From positions 3,228,760 through 3,292,759 of the forward strand of contig NZ_CP127251.1 in assembly GCF_030285925.1 (NCBI RefSeq): a DNA stretch of 64,000 nt, read 5' to 3'. The notes beneath the pieces were generated by a model. It saw nothing but the letters and a program-made list of their open reading frames with translations, was not told the DNA's origin and ran no database searches. Origin of the DNA: Devosia sp. YIM 151766. Its GTDB lineage: Bacteria > Pseudomonadota > Alphaproteobacteria > Rhizobiales > Devosiaceae. The position numbers and the translations under genes are program-made. Below are positions 17,317-25,862 of the stretch, piece by piece (within the stretch, counting starts at the first letter, position 1; each line of letters begins with the position of its first letter).

Positions 17317-18815
17317 ATTGCCCTCCTCAGGCTGTCGTAGCGGGAACAGTCGGCCATGGGCTCGACGCGGAGCCGGAGGGCCTGTGGGGTATTGAGGATG
17401 GTGACCGGGCTGCGGGGTTCGCGCTGCCGGGCCAGGATGTTGAGCACGATATCGGCGGAGCAGACCCCTTCACGCAGCGCCTCGGCACAGGCCGCCTCGA
17501 CCGCCGGCAAGCCATCGCTGAGCACGGCGGTCAGGATGGTGACCATCTGCCGGCCCCCATCGGTTGCCGAGCCCAACCGGCGCCGGATCTTCTCGATGCT
17601 GGCCGGCAGCACCCAGTCCTTGAAGGGCGCGCCATTGCGCCAGGCGCCGGGCTTGCGCGCCAGCACCGGCACGTAATGCCAGGGGTCATAGACGGTCTGG
17701 TCGCGACCGAAGATGCGGGGATGTTCACCCACTGGCCTGCCGTCCTGACGCAGCTCGATCCGATCGGCATAGGCCCGGATCTCGACCGGTCGCCCCACCG
17801 CACTGGCCATCACCGAGTACTTGTTGTTATCGAACCGAACCAGGCAGGTCTTGGAGACCGAGGCCGTCACCGCATGGAAGCCGTCGAACCGGCCGGCATA
17901 AGGCACCAGACTGCCGCGCTCTGCCTCGAAGGCTTCCCAGATGGTCTGGTCGCGGAACTCGGGATGGCGATGCGCCCGGGCATAGGCAATGGTCTTGTCC
18001 AGCAGCAGGGCATTGAGCTCGTCATAGCTGCTCACGCGCAGGCGGGGCGTGAAGAAGCGCTCCCGCACCAGCCCGACCTGGTTCTCGACCTGGCCCTTCT
18101 CCCAACCTGAGGCGGGTGTGCAGGCCACAGGGTCGATCAGATAATGCCCGCACATCTGCAGGAACCGGCGATTGTAGACTCGATCCTTGCCCACCAGGAT
18201 CGTATCGACCGCCGTCTTCATGTTGTCGTAGATGCCGCGCGTGCAGGTGCCCTTGAAGAAGGCGAAGGCCCGATCATGAGCGTCGAACACCATCTCCTGG
18301 GTCTCGCGTGGATAGGCCCGCACGAACAGCATCCGGCTATGGCAGAGCCGGACATGGGCGACCTTGACCGTCACCGTGGTGCCGTTGATCAGCACCACGT
18401 CGTGGCTCCAGTCGAACTGGTAGGCCTCGCCCGGCGCAAAGCTCAGCGGCACGAAGGCGGATGCAACCGTAGCGGAGCGATCCTGATCCCAGTTCCGGGC
18501 ATAGCGACGAACTGCATCGTAGCTGCCCGAATAGCCCAGTCCCGTGAGTTCCTCGAACACCCGGATCAGCGTCAGCCGCTCACGCGCAGCCTTCCCTTCA
18601 TTGGCCAGCAATAGCTTATCCAGATCCCCCTGCCACGGACCGATCCGGGGCAGCGGCTGCTTCTCACGCTCATAGGAAAAGCTCGTCTCACCCGACCGGA
18701 TGATCTTGCGCACCGTGTTGCGCGCAACATGCAACTCCCGCTCAATCTGCTTGATGGACTTGCCCTGCACAAAATATGCCCGACGAACCCGTGCAATCGT
18801 ATCCACGCACTTCAT
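17313..18815 (-). CDS. istA: IS21-family transposase IstA
   Basis: A 500-residue transposase. It has an N-terminal helix-turn-helix ([20 protein letters not shown]) and an rve/DDE integrase core in which catalytic Asp, Asp and Glu can be placed in FDWSHD, YDNMK and KGQVENQV. The C-terminal beta domain is present. The length is full, and with intact terminal repeats the element may still be active. Confidence 0.95.
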   Translation of the reverse strand: MKCVDTIARVRRAYFVQGKSIKQIERELHVARNTVRKIIRSGETSFSYEREKQPLPRIGPWQGDLDKLLLANEGKAARERLTLIRVFEELTGLGYSGSYDAVRRYARNWDQDRSATVASAFVPLSFAPGEAYQFDWSHDVVLINGTTVTVKVAHVRLCHSRMLFVRAYPRETQEMVFDAHDRAFAFFKGTCTRGIYDNMKTAVDTILVGKDRVYNRRFLQMCGHYLIDPVACTPASGWEKGQVENQVGLVRERFFTPRLRVSSYDELNALLLDKTIAYARAHRHPEFRDQTIWEAFEAERGSLVPYAGRFDGFHAVTASVSKTCLVRFDNNKYSVMASAVGRPVEIRAYADRIELRQDGRPVGEHPRIFGRDQTVYDPWHYVPVLARKPGAWRNGAPFKDWVLPASIEKIRRRLGSATDGGRQMVTILTAVLSDGLPAVEAACAEALREGVCSADIVLNILARQREPRSPVTILNTPQALRLRVEPMADCSRYDSLRRAI

Positions 18816-18933
18816 CCCCCAACCGCCTATCCCAAACCAAAGGACGGACAGTCTGCCTAAAACACAAAATGGGGGGTCAATATTGGACGCCGATTACCCC
18901 CGGTAAGGGGTCAAATTTGCATGCCGAAACACA

Positions 18934-20183
18934 CGATGCTCAGGCTCTACGTCTATGGCTACCTTCATCAGCTGACGTCGAGCCGGAAGCTCGAGCGTGA
19001 GGCAGGCCGCAATATCGAGCTGATGTGGCTGGTTGGCAAGCTGGTGCCGGACTTCAAGACCATCGCCGACTTCCGCCACGACAACCCTGTTGCCATCCAG
19101 ATCGCATGCCAGCGCTTTGTTGCCATTTGCCGCGCGCTTGGCCTGGTTGGCGGGGGCATGGTTGCCATTGACGGTTCGCGGCTTCGGGCCGTGAACACGC
19201 ACGAGAAGAACTACACCAAGGGCAAGCTTGCGCGCCGGAAGGCCCATGTCGAAGAGAGCATCGCCCGCTATCTTGCCGAGCTCGAAGAAGCCGACAGGGC
19301 AGACACAGGCCCGGCGACCCCACGGATCGATCACCTGACGGAGCGGTTGGCGGCGCTGCGTGGGCGCCTCGGTGAACTTGAGGAGATTGGCCGGCAGTTG
19401 GAAGCCGCGCCTGACGGGCAGATCTCGCTGACCGATCCAGATGCACGCGCCATGGCAACCGGCAGCGATCATCGCGGCGTCGTTGGCTACAACGTCCAGG
19501 CGGCCGTTGACACCAAGCATCATATCGTCGTCGCCAATGCGGTGACCAACCGCGGCCATGACCGCTCCCATCTGCTGGAGATGGCCAAGGCTGCACAGGC
19601 CGAGACGGGCGCTGCCGGGATGATCGCCCTTGCCGATCGCGGATACTATGAGGGCGAGCAGATCCGCTCCTGCGCCCAAGCCGGCATCATCCCCATGGTG
19701 CCCAAGCCGAATACGTCACCGGCGCAGGCGCGTGGCTTTTGGGGCAAGGCCATGTTCGTGCATGAGCCTGAGACCGACACCTATCGGTGCCCCGCCGGCC
19801 AGCAGTTGCAGAAGCGCTTCGCCCGAGTGGAGGGCGGCAAGCTCATCAGCGTCTACTTCAACCAGAAGGCCTGCAGCGCATGCCCCTCGCGTCCCCTGTG
19901 CACGGCGGGCAAGGAAAAGCGCATCCGACGGTGGGAGCACGAGGCCGTGCTCGATGAGATGGAGCGCAGGTTCGACGCAATGCCCGAGGCGATGGCGGTC
20001 CGGCGCTGTACGGTCGAGCACGTCTTTGGCACCATCAAGGGCTGGATGGGCGCTACCCACTTCCGAACGCGTGGCCTCAAGAACGTTGCCACTGAAGCAA
20101 GCCTGACCGTCCTGGCCTACAACATCAAGCGGGCCATCGCCGTCGCCGGCGTTGCATCCACCCTCAAGGCAATAGAGGGCTGA
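18934..20183 (+). pseudogene. IS1182-like transposase, 5' truncated
   Basis: About 416 codons of an IS1182/DUF772-type DDE transposase (LYVYGYLHQLTSSRKLEREAG, ELMWLVGKLVPDFKTIADFR, GGGMVAIDGSRLRAVN, ALADRGYYEGEQI, CTVEHVFGTIKGWMGATHF). The normal first 60 or so residues are absent because the IS21 right end joins here. The apparent ATG at 18921 belongs to the IS21 terminal repeat. The C-terminus is intact. The right end of the original element is probably near 20250, where CTCACACAGCCTCGG is seen. It is unlikely to be functional. Confidence 0.85.
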
Positions 20184-20457
20184 ACCGAGCCGACGCGCGC
20201 TGGCCCAAACTATACTGACGCGACAAGCTCAGCGAGTTCTCACACAGCCTCGGGCCGGGAGCAGTCTGCCCGCTTCTGGTGCCATAGATCAAAAGCTGCA
20301 GTTGACCTGGGCGCATCAGCACGGCGGCTTCCGACCCCATGCACTAACCCGCTCCGCGGGAGGGTGTGCGCTGCTGGTTCAGCGTCGTCGTTTAAGCCTT
20401 TGAGCGGCTGCGGTCGCAGTCGGACCATGGAGTTTCTTTCAACGAGAGGAACTCCCC
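20184..20457. other. Non-coding junction between IS1182 remnant and IS91 unit
   Basis: 274 bases without a credible ORF. They contain the probable 3' tip of the IS1182 remnant and the upstream end of the IS91-type unit, with a small hairpin around CTCCGCGGGAG near 20352. The exact boundary between the two elements cannot be placed by eye. Confidence 0.5.
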
Positions 20458-21363
20458 ATGATTACGTCACCGACGGCCGCTCCCGCCACTCCGCTTCGCC
20501 AGCGCATGCAGCAGGACATGCTGATGCGCGGTCTGGGCTGGCACACCCAGCAAGACTACATCCGGCACGTTCGGGGCTTTGCTGCGTTTCTGGGCCGCAC
20601 ACCCGATACCGCCACGCCCGATGATATCCGCCGCTTCCAGCTGCACCAGCATGAAAGTGGTGTCAGTCCTTCCACGATAAACGGCGCGGTCTCGGCTTTG
20701 CGCTTCCTGTTCGACGTGACGCTGAAGCGGCGGGATCTGTCGCGGGCCCTGGTGATCACCCGCTATCAGCGCCAGCTGCCCGACGTGCTCAGCATCGAGG
20801 AAGCGGCCCGGCTGCTCGAGGCGGCGCCAAGCATCAAGTACAAGGCTGCACTCGGGGTCGCCTATGGCGCAGGCCTGCGCGTCTCCGAGGTGGCCCACCT
20901 CAAGGTCGACGATATCGACAGCGCCCGGATGCTGATCCGGGTCGAACAGGGCAAGGGCCGCAAGGATCGCAATGCCATGCTCTCGCCTCAGCTGCTTGAC
21001 CTGCTGCGACTGTGGTGGCGCGAGGGCAAGCAGCGGGGCGTCATGCTGCCCCATGGCTGGCTGTTTCCGGGGCGCTCGCGCACGGATCCGATCTCGTCGC
21101 GGCAATTGCATCGCGCGGTGCAGGAAGCGGCCGAAGTCGCCGGCATCCGCAAACGGGTCAGCCCGCATACCTTGCGGCACAGCTTTGCCACGCACCTGCT
21201 GGAGCAGGATGTCGATATCCGGGTCATCCAGGTGCTGCTCGGGCACTCCAAGCTAGAGACGACCGCGCTCTACACCAAGGTCTCGACCCGCACGATCCAG
21301 GCGGTCGCCAGTCCCCTCGACCGGCTGATGGCCCTGATGGAGGACAAGCCTCCACCCGCCTGA
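20458..21363 (+). CDS. Tyrosine recombinase associated with IS91-type transposase
   Basis: A 301-residue XerC/D-like site-specific recombinase. It has an N-terminal SAM-like core-binding domain (about residues 15-100) and a catalytic domain with Arg in GLRVSEV, the His-x-x-Arg box HTLRHSFATHLL, His in LLGHSKLE and the nucleophile Tyr in TTALYTKV. The full catalytic set is present. It ends 4 bases before the IS91 transposase gene, so the two are probably one transcription unit; such pairing is known for some IS91-family members. Confidence 0.9.
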   Translation: MITSPTAAPATPLRQRMQQDMLMRGLGWHTQQDYIRHVRGFAAFLGRTPDTATPDDIRRFQLHQHESGVSPSTINGAVSALRFLFDVTLKRRDLSRALVITRYQRQLPDVLSIEEAARLLEAAPSIKYKAALGVAYGAGLRVSEVAHLKVDDIDSARMLIRVEQGKGRKDRNAMLSPQLLDLLRLWWREGKQRGVMLPHGWLFPGRSRTDPISSRQLHRAVQEAAEVAGIRKRVSPHTLRHSFATHLLEQDVDIRVIQVLLGHSKLETTALYTKVSTRTIQAVASPLDRLMALMEDKPPPA

Positions 21364-21367
21364 CCCG

Positions 21368-22567
21368 GTGCGCGCCACCATTGAGGTCGCCGATATCTTC
21401 CGGGCCGCCGGTCCTGCCTATCGCGCTGCCCATGCCGGACACCTGAGCCTCAGCCACCTCAAGGTCATGTCGGCAATCGAGACCTGTCGCACCGCTGCCC
21501 TGGGTGGTCACGTCGAAGCCTGTTCCGACTGCGGGCATCAGCGTATCGCCTATAACTCGTGTCGCAACCGGCATTGTCCCCGGTGCCAGGGTGCCGCGGC
21601 ACGCACCTGGCTGGAGCAGCGCGAAGCCGACCTGCTGCCGGTTGGCTACTTCCATGTCGTCTTCACGCTGCCCGCCGAGATCGCCGACATCGCCTTCCAC
21701 AACAAGGCGCTGATCTATGACCTGCTGTTCAAGGCGGCGTCCGAGACCATGCTGACCATCGCCGCCGATCCCAGGCACCTGGGTGCCCGCATCGGCATCA
21801 CCGCAGTGCTCCACACCTGGGGCTCGGCCATGACCCACCATCCCCATATCCACATGATCGTGCCGGGTGGCGGCATCGCGCCGGATGGTCGGTGGATATC
21901 ATCGCGACCAGCCTTTCTGCTGCCGGTCAGGGTGCTCGGCGCGCTGTTCCGGCGGCTGTTCATCACCCGGCTGCTCGACCTCCATGGTGCCAGAAAGCTC
22001 GCTTTCTTCGGACAGATGGCAGGGCTCAGCGACCGGCGTACCTTCATCCGCCACCTTGCTCCGGTCCGCAGAAAGCGCTGGGTGGTTTATGCCAAGCCGC
22101 CCTTTGCTGGGCCCGAGGCGGTGCTCGCCTATCTCTCGCGCTACACCCATCGCGTGGCGATCTCGAACAGCCGCCTCATCGCCTTCGACGGCAATGAGGT
22201 GACCTTCCGCTACAAGAACTATCGCTGCTCCGGCGCCGAAAGGCAGCGCGTCATGACTCTGGTCGCCGACGAGTTCATCCGCCGCTTCCTGATCCACGTT
22301 CTGCCACGCGGGTTCCACCGCATCCGGCACTACGGTCTGCTCGCCAGCTCCGCCCGCAAGGACTGCCTCGTCCAGGCCCGCGACATGCTGGGGGTGGCGC
22401 CGGCGACGGACGAACCGCCGACCGCCGAGACTTCAGACCAGCGCCCGCCTTGTCCCTACTGCGGTGGCACCATGGTGATCATCGAGACCTTCGCTGCATG
22501 GTGCCAACCGCGGGCCCCGCCGACCGCCCGACCATCAACCCGGGAGACCGTCCATGACCCGGCATGA
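21368..22567 (+). CDS. IS91-family HUH transposase
   Basis: A 399-residue rolling-circle transposase. Zinc-binding cysteines come first (CSDCGH, then CRNRHCPRC), then the metal-binding HUH motif HPHIHMIVPGG, and the two catalytic tyrosines in AYLSRYTHR (Y-x3-Y). The start used is a GTG four bases after the recombinase stop. IS91 elements move one-ended and can carry flanking genes, which may explain part of this island. Confidence 0.92.
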   Translation: MRATIEVADIFRAAGPAYRAAHAGHLSLSHLKVMSAIETCRTAALGGHVEACSDCGHQRIAYNSCRNRHCPRCQGAAARTWLEQREADLLPVGYFHVVFTLPAEIADIAFHNKALIYDLLFKAASETMLTIAADPRHLGARIGITAVLHTWGSAMTHHPHIHMIVPGGGIAPDGRWISSRPAFLLPVRVLGALFRRLFITRLLDLHGARKLAFFGQMAGLSDRRTFIRHLAPVRRKRWVVYAKPPFAGPEAVLAYLSRYTHRVAISNSRLIAFDGNEVTFRYKNYRCSGAERQRVMTLVADEFIRRFLIHVLPRGFHRIRHYGLLASSARKDCLVQARDMLGVAPATDEPPTAETSDQRPPCPYCGGTMVIIETFAAWCQPRAPPTARPSTRETVHDPA

Positions 22568-23063
22568 CCTGCCTGTTCAAACGGCAGCGACGCATCGCTG
22601 GCCGACGGGATGGTTCGCGCCAGGCGCTCCAGCGACCATCATCATGCACGCCGATCTCACCACTATCGTCGCCGCTGAGGCTCAAATGCTGCCCGGACCA
22701 CGTCCACCTGGCCAACGCGCCACGCCATATGCCGCAGTTGCGGCCGGCACTTGATCAGGCCAAATCTGAAAACCCCATAGCCAGCGCATGCGGACCGCGG
22801 GTTCCTGCATGGGTGGCTTTGCGACGCCAAACGGCATCCCAAACCCTTCACCAATACAGACATCTATGTCGTAATTAAATCGGCCCAAGAGCCGACATGC
22901 TTACCCCTTGGTGAAGCAGCAATGTCTGTTGCTTGCGAATACGCGCGGCTCCGCTTTTGCCGGATGGTCCGCGCCGAGGTCGTTGCAAAAAAGGGATAAT
23001 CGGGCTGGCGGTGGACGAGTGGATGCCGCTAGAACAGGGATAAATATTCGAGGGAGCGAGGAC

Positions 23064-23579
23064 TTGAGGGGCACAAGGGCAATATTCGCGTCGATTGCGC
23101 TGGCCGCGATGACGGGCCAGACGATGGCAGGCGGTATGCTGTGCATTCCGCAGACATCTACCGGCTATAGTCGCGATGGCGATGTCTGGAAGGCTGGGCA
23201 ATTCGACGTGGCGCCGTTCTTCATCCAGGAACTGGACGAGACTGACGAGATCGCCGGCATCTGTTTTCGGATGCTCCGCGCCGAGGGTGCCACGATCGAG
23301 GTTCCGGCGAACGAGGTCTACGGCCTTTCGTTCAGCTGCTTCGCGCGTCACGAAGTGGACCAGACTCCCACGCTGGCCGAGGTGTCGCGCTGCATGGTGG
23401 TCTCCACGCTGGGCAAGATCACGGATATCATATGCGATGGATTCCGGCTATCGAGCCTGTCGGCCACTCCGGGAGGCGAGTTCATGGAGACGCCGTCGCC
23501 GCTGGCGAAATCCGACGCAGTCGACAACGCCGGCCCCATCGTCATGACATTAGGGAATTGCTCGGAGTGGGTGAAATGA
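23064..23579 (+). CDS. Secreted six-cysteine hypothetical protein A
   Basis: A 171-residue protein of unknown function. The proposed TTG start at 23064 has GGGAGCGAGG just upstream and gives a signal peptide (RGTRAIFASIALAAMTGQTMA), so it is predicted to be periplasmic or secreted. Six cysteines occur in MLCIP, GICFR, FSCFARHEV, SRCMV, IICDGF and GNCSE. The same six-cysteine order appears in the next gene, so the two are paralogs. The stop overlaps the next ATG by 4 nt. A longer frame from 22908 is possible but lacks a signal. Confidence 0.68.
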   Translation: MRGTRAIFASIALAAMTGQTMAGGMLCIPQTSTGYSRDGDVWKAGQFDVAPFFIQELDETDEIAGICFRMLRAEGATIEVPANEVYGLSFSCFARHEVDQTPTLAEVSRCMVVSTLGKITDIICDGFRLSSLSATPGGEFMETPSPLAKSDAVDNAGPIVMTLGNCSEWVK

Positions 23580-24043
23580 GGACCATGGCGACACTACTGG
23601 CCACAGCTGTCCTGACGATGCCTACGCTGGCGGCGACGTCGCTGTGTGTCGAGGACGCCGCTACCGGATTCAACTGGGAAAACGGTAAATGGGTGCAGTC
23701 CAACTTTTTCACGGCGTCGTACATCATCAGGCCAATCGCCGAGAGCGAGACGATCGGGCGGTACTGCCGGGAAGCGATCGCAGAAAGCTCCGACAAGCGG
23801 CAGGCATGCTACGCACGCTATGAAGTCGGCGAGACACCGGGGTCCAGTGACGTGACACAGTGCACCGAATTCCCGCTGAACGGGACGGAAACCAACTTCG
23901 TCCGCTGCGACAAGGCCTACGCGCCTTACAATTTCGAGCCCAGCGGCGAGTTCACATTGACGCGCATCAACGCGCTGCGCGCCGACGACTATAGGGACAG
24001 CCTCGCAATCGCTGTCGGTAAGTGCAGCGTGGTGGCGCCATGA
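23576..24043 (+). CDS. Secreted six-cysteine hypothetical protein B
   Basis: A 155-residue paralog of the preceding protein. A signal peptide (MRTMATLLATAVLTMPTLAA) precedes six cysteines in SLCVED, RYCREA, QACYARYEVGETP, TQCTEF, VRCDKA and GKCSV. Shared landmarks with protein A are C(Y/F)AR(Y/H)EV..TP, GEF and a terminal G(K/N)CS. It starts at the ATG overlapping the upstream stop and overlaps the AbiTii ATG by 4 nt. No named family is recognised. Confidence 0.72.
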   Translation: MRTMATLLATAVLTMPTLAATSLCVEDAATGFNWENGKWVQSNFFTASYIIRPIAESETIGRYCREAIAESSDKRQACYARYEVGETPGSSDVTQCTEFPLNGTETNFVRCDKAYAPYNFEPSGEFTLTRINALRADDYRDSLAIAVGKCSVVAP

Positions 24044-24940
24044 CACTGCTGGACGGGATAATTCAGAGTGTCACTGAGACCAAGGAGCCGATCGCGGACA
24101 TCCTGCGGCGCTGCCTGGTCCTCGCCCATAAGCTCAAGAACGATGCGTTCAAGGCCTGGGTAGAGAGAGCTTAACGGATACCCCGCAGACGCAGAGCTGC
24201 CCGATTATCGGAAGGCGACAGGCACAGCCATCGGGCATTTCGCGGGCCCACTGGGTGCCCGGATATCAAATCAGCCGCTTCTTTCGATGGTGATGAAGGA
24301 GCAGTTCCAGCATCTGGCGCGGGATATCGAGCTGCGGCAGCAGATAGCCGCGTACCAGGATGCCGACTTGACCGGCACCTACCGGCAGCCATGGCCGCAA
24401 GATGTGGTCGTCATCCACCAAAGCTCGTTCTTCCACGGTTACACGCTAGTCTCCGCTTGGATGCCCATCCCGGGAAGCCTCATGGCGGGAATGGTCGACA
24501 ATGTCCGAACCAGGGTCCTCACATTCGCGCTCGAGATACAGTCCGAGCTGCCCGACGACACCGAACAGGCGGTCAAGGAACTGCCTTCTGAAAAGGTACA
24601 GCACTTGGTCCAGTACATCATATACGGCGGCAATAACAATTTCGGCGACAATGGCACTATCAACGCGAACACCGTCATCGCCGGCGACATGGACAGCCTC
24701 AAGAACGCCCTTGCCGGGCTGGGCCTTACGGCTGATGACGCCGACGAGCTGAAGGCCGCCGTTGAGGCTGACGAGAAGGAAGACGGAAAACACAAGGGCC
24801 TCGGTAAACGCGCCCTGGAATGGGTTGGCAAGGCTGCCGTGGCCACGGGAAAGGCCGGCGTGAAGATAGGCAGCGACGTGGCAACCGCCACGCTCACTGC
24901 CATTGCTATGAAGTATGCGGGGATACCGCCTGCTAGTTGA
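24040..24940 (+). pseudogene. AbiTii abortive-infection protein, frameshifted
   Basis: Two frames together make one AbiTii-type protein of about 300 residues. Frame 1 (24040-24174) gives 44 residues: MTLLDGIIQSVTETKEPIAD ... LAHKLKNDAFKAWVERA, then stop. Frame 2 continues LNGYPADAELPDYRKATG and runs to 24940 through the family's C-terminal stretch (NNNFGDNGTINANTVIAGD, then a Gly/Ala-rich helical tail). AbiTii proteins usually read W-V-x-x-E-L-N-G-Y across this point. The break lies in the short AG repeat at 24162-24169, where two missing bases would restore WVERELNGY. It could be a real mutation, slippage-based phase variation or a sequencing error. The family is linked to abortive phage infection. 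Confidence 0.75.
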
Positions 24941-25130
24941 TGTCAGCCCGGTCTATATGCGGAAACCGCTGCATGTGACTGACGATGGCACCGACCAGCC
25001 TTTTCTGGGCTGGTGAATTCGGTGTCATCGGCAACGCGGTATAGACCTGCAGCACGGTTTTGAGGCTGCCGTCCTGCTGGGTTTCGAGATGGGTGAAAGC
25101 GGCTCTCGCCAGGTAGTGTGTGAACATCAT
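24933..25130 (-). CDS. Small hypothetical protein
   Basis: 65 residues (or 64 from the adjacent ATG at 25127), soluble, with no recognised family. TAGGAG lies 4-7 bases upstream of the tandem ATG codons, which is good support for translation. It converges on the AbiTii gene with an 8-nt overlap at the 3' ends. A perfect 9-bp inverted repeat (25118-25126 with 25148-25156) brackets its ribosome binding site and start. Confidence 0.5.
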   Translation of the reverse strand: MMFTHYLARAAFTHLETQQDGSLKTVLQVYTALPMTPNSPAQKRLVGAIVSHMQRFPHIDRADIN

Positions 25131-25156
25131 AAATCTCCTATCGGTTGTGTTCACAC
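25118..25156 (-). promoter_or_regulatory. Inverted repeat around the start of the small ORF
   Basis: GTGTGAACA and TGTTCACAC form a perfect 9-bp inverted repeat separated by 21 bases that contain the Shine-Dalgarno and ATG of the 65-residue ORF. It could be an operator bound by a dimer or an RNA hairpin that hides the ribosome binding site. Confidence 0.45.
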
Positions 25157-25191
25157 CTATTTATGCGCGCGACGATTTCGACCTGGCCGAA

Positions 25192-25467
25192 TTAAAACGA
25201 CCGCGATTTCACCCTGCCGGTGCCGAAGCGCAGCTTGCCTGACGGCCCCACCTGCAGGCCGCCCGACCGCTGGAGACCGGACTTTTTCGGTTGTTCAGCA
25301 TCGTGCTGAACATCATCGTCCAACTCGGCCGCGACCGTTCCGGTGACCACGGGCTTGTCTATCAGCTTTGCCTTACCCACTTTTCCGAGAGTTGTCTCGT
25401 GCAATACGCGATGGATCCGAGCATTGGGGGTAATCTTGCAAGATGCAGGCACGGGGGACCCCGTCAT
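25192..25467 (-). CDS. Hypothetical protein, weakly supported
   Basis: A 91-codon minus-strand frame with a basic, Gly-rich C-terminus. No family, signal or membrane segment is recognised, and no strong ribosome binding site is seen. It is kept only because the frame is open across most of the gap and the residue composition looks protein-like. Confidence 0.25.
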   Translation of the reverse strand: MTGSPVPASCKITPNARIHRVLHETTLGKVGKAKLIDKPVVTGTVAAELDDDVQHDAEQPKKSGLQRSGGLQVGPSGKLRFGTGRVKSRSF

Positions 25468-25862
25468 TCAACTTCCAGAGCGCGTGCCTATCGAAGGGAA
25501 ACTTTGAAGGAGATTGGCGAAGGAACCCGTTCTAAGCGTCTCCAATTTTGCTAATACTAAGAACATCTTTCTTAGCGACGCGGACAACTACCGCGTCCTA
25601 GCTAGCCACGAATTTATTGAAGTGGCGGCTGAGCTAGGCTCCATGCCGCCGTGTCTGGTATTGCGGCCTGGCCGCTGTAAGCGGCCGGTCCGCTCCCCAC
25701 CCCGGTGTTGCCAGTCAGCCATCGACCCCATTTCGGTCGTTCAGCACCCGCTTTCACTAGGACCGCTTTTAGCCGAAGCGGACTTGCCATTCCAGAATAG
25801 GACCGCCGAGTTGCCGATACTGGAAAGGCGGGCCCGATGTCGTTGATCCCGCCTTGCAATGG
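25468..25862. other. Gene-free stretch in the island
   Basis: About 395 bases between a doubtful small ORF and the 824-residue gene. The middle (25545-25620) is AT-rich compared with the chromosome. A plus-strand frame begins with TTG at 25514, but its Shine-Dalgarno is too close and the frame loses protein-like character after about 45 codons. Nothing here is convincing as a gene. Confidence 0.4.

Larger units (their letters stand above)
16454..18933 (-). mobile_element. IS21-family insertion sequence, complete
   Basis: Both ends are visible. The left end begins TGTCAATCGGCACCGA and the right end, read inward, TGTGTTTCGGCATGCA; both then continue TTTGACCCCTTA. Each end carries a second copy of the motif (ATTGACCCCC), the multiple terminal repeats typical of IS21. 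It encodes istA and istB on the minus strand. No target-site duplication is seen: the left flank ends CCCTATTT and the right flank starts CGATGCTC. The flanks also belong to two unrelated genes, so DNA was lost or rearranged here. Confidence 0.88.
20300..22760 (+). mobile_element. IS91-family unit (ends approximate)
   Basis: It comprises the tyrosine recombinase and HUH transposase genes plus non-coding flanks. IS91 elements lack terminal inverted repeats and do not duplicate their target, so the ends given are estimates. From 22568 to 23063 there is no supported gene. The first 200 bases probably include the replication-origin end of the element. Confidence 0.5.

Noticed and set aside
22554..22878. 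Small frames just after the IS91 transposase
   Set aside because: No ribosome binding site or family; they overlap one another in several frames and probably lie in the element's end.
25514..25846. 110-codon plus-strand frame beginning with TTG
   Set aside because: The Shine-Dalgarno is too close to the TTG, and the residues become Arg/Pro-rich noise after about 45 codons.
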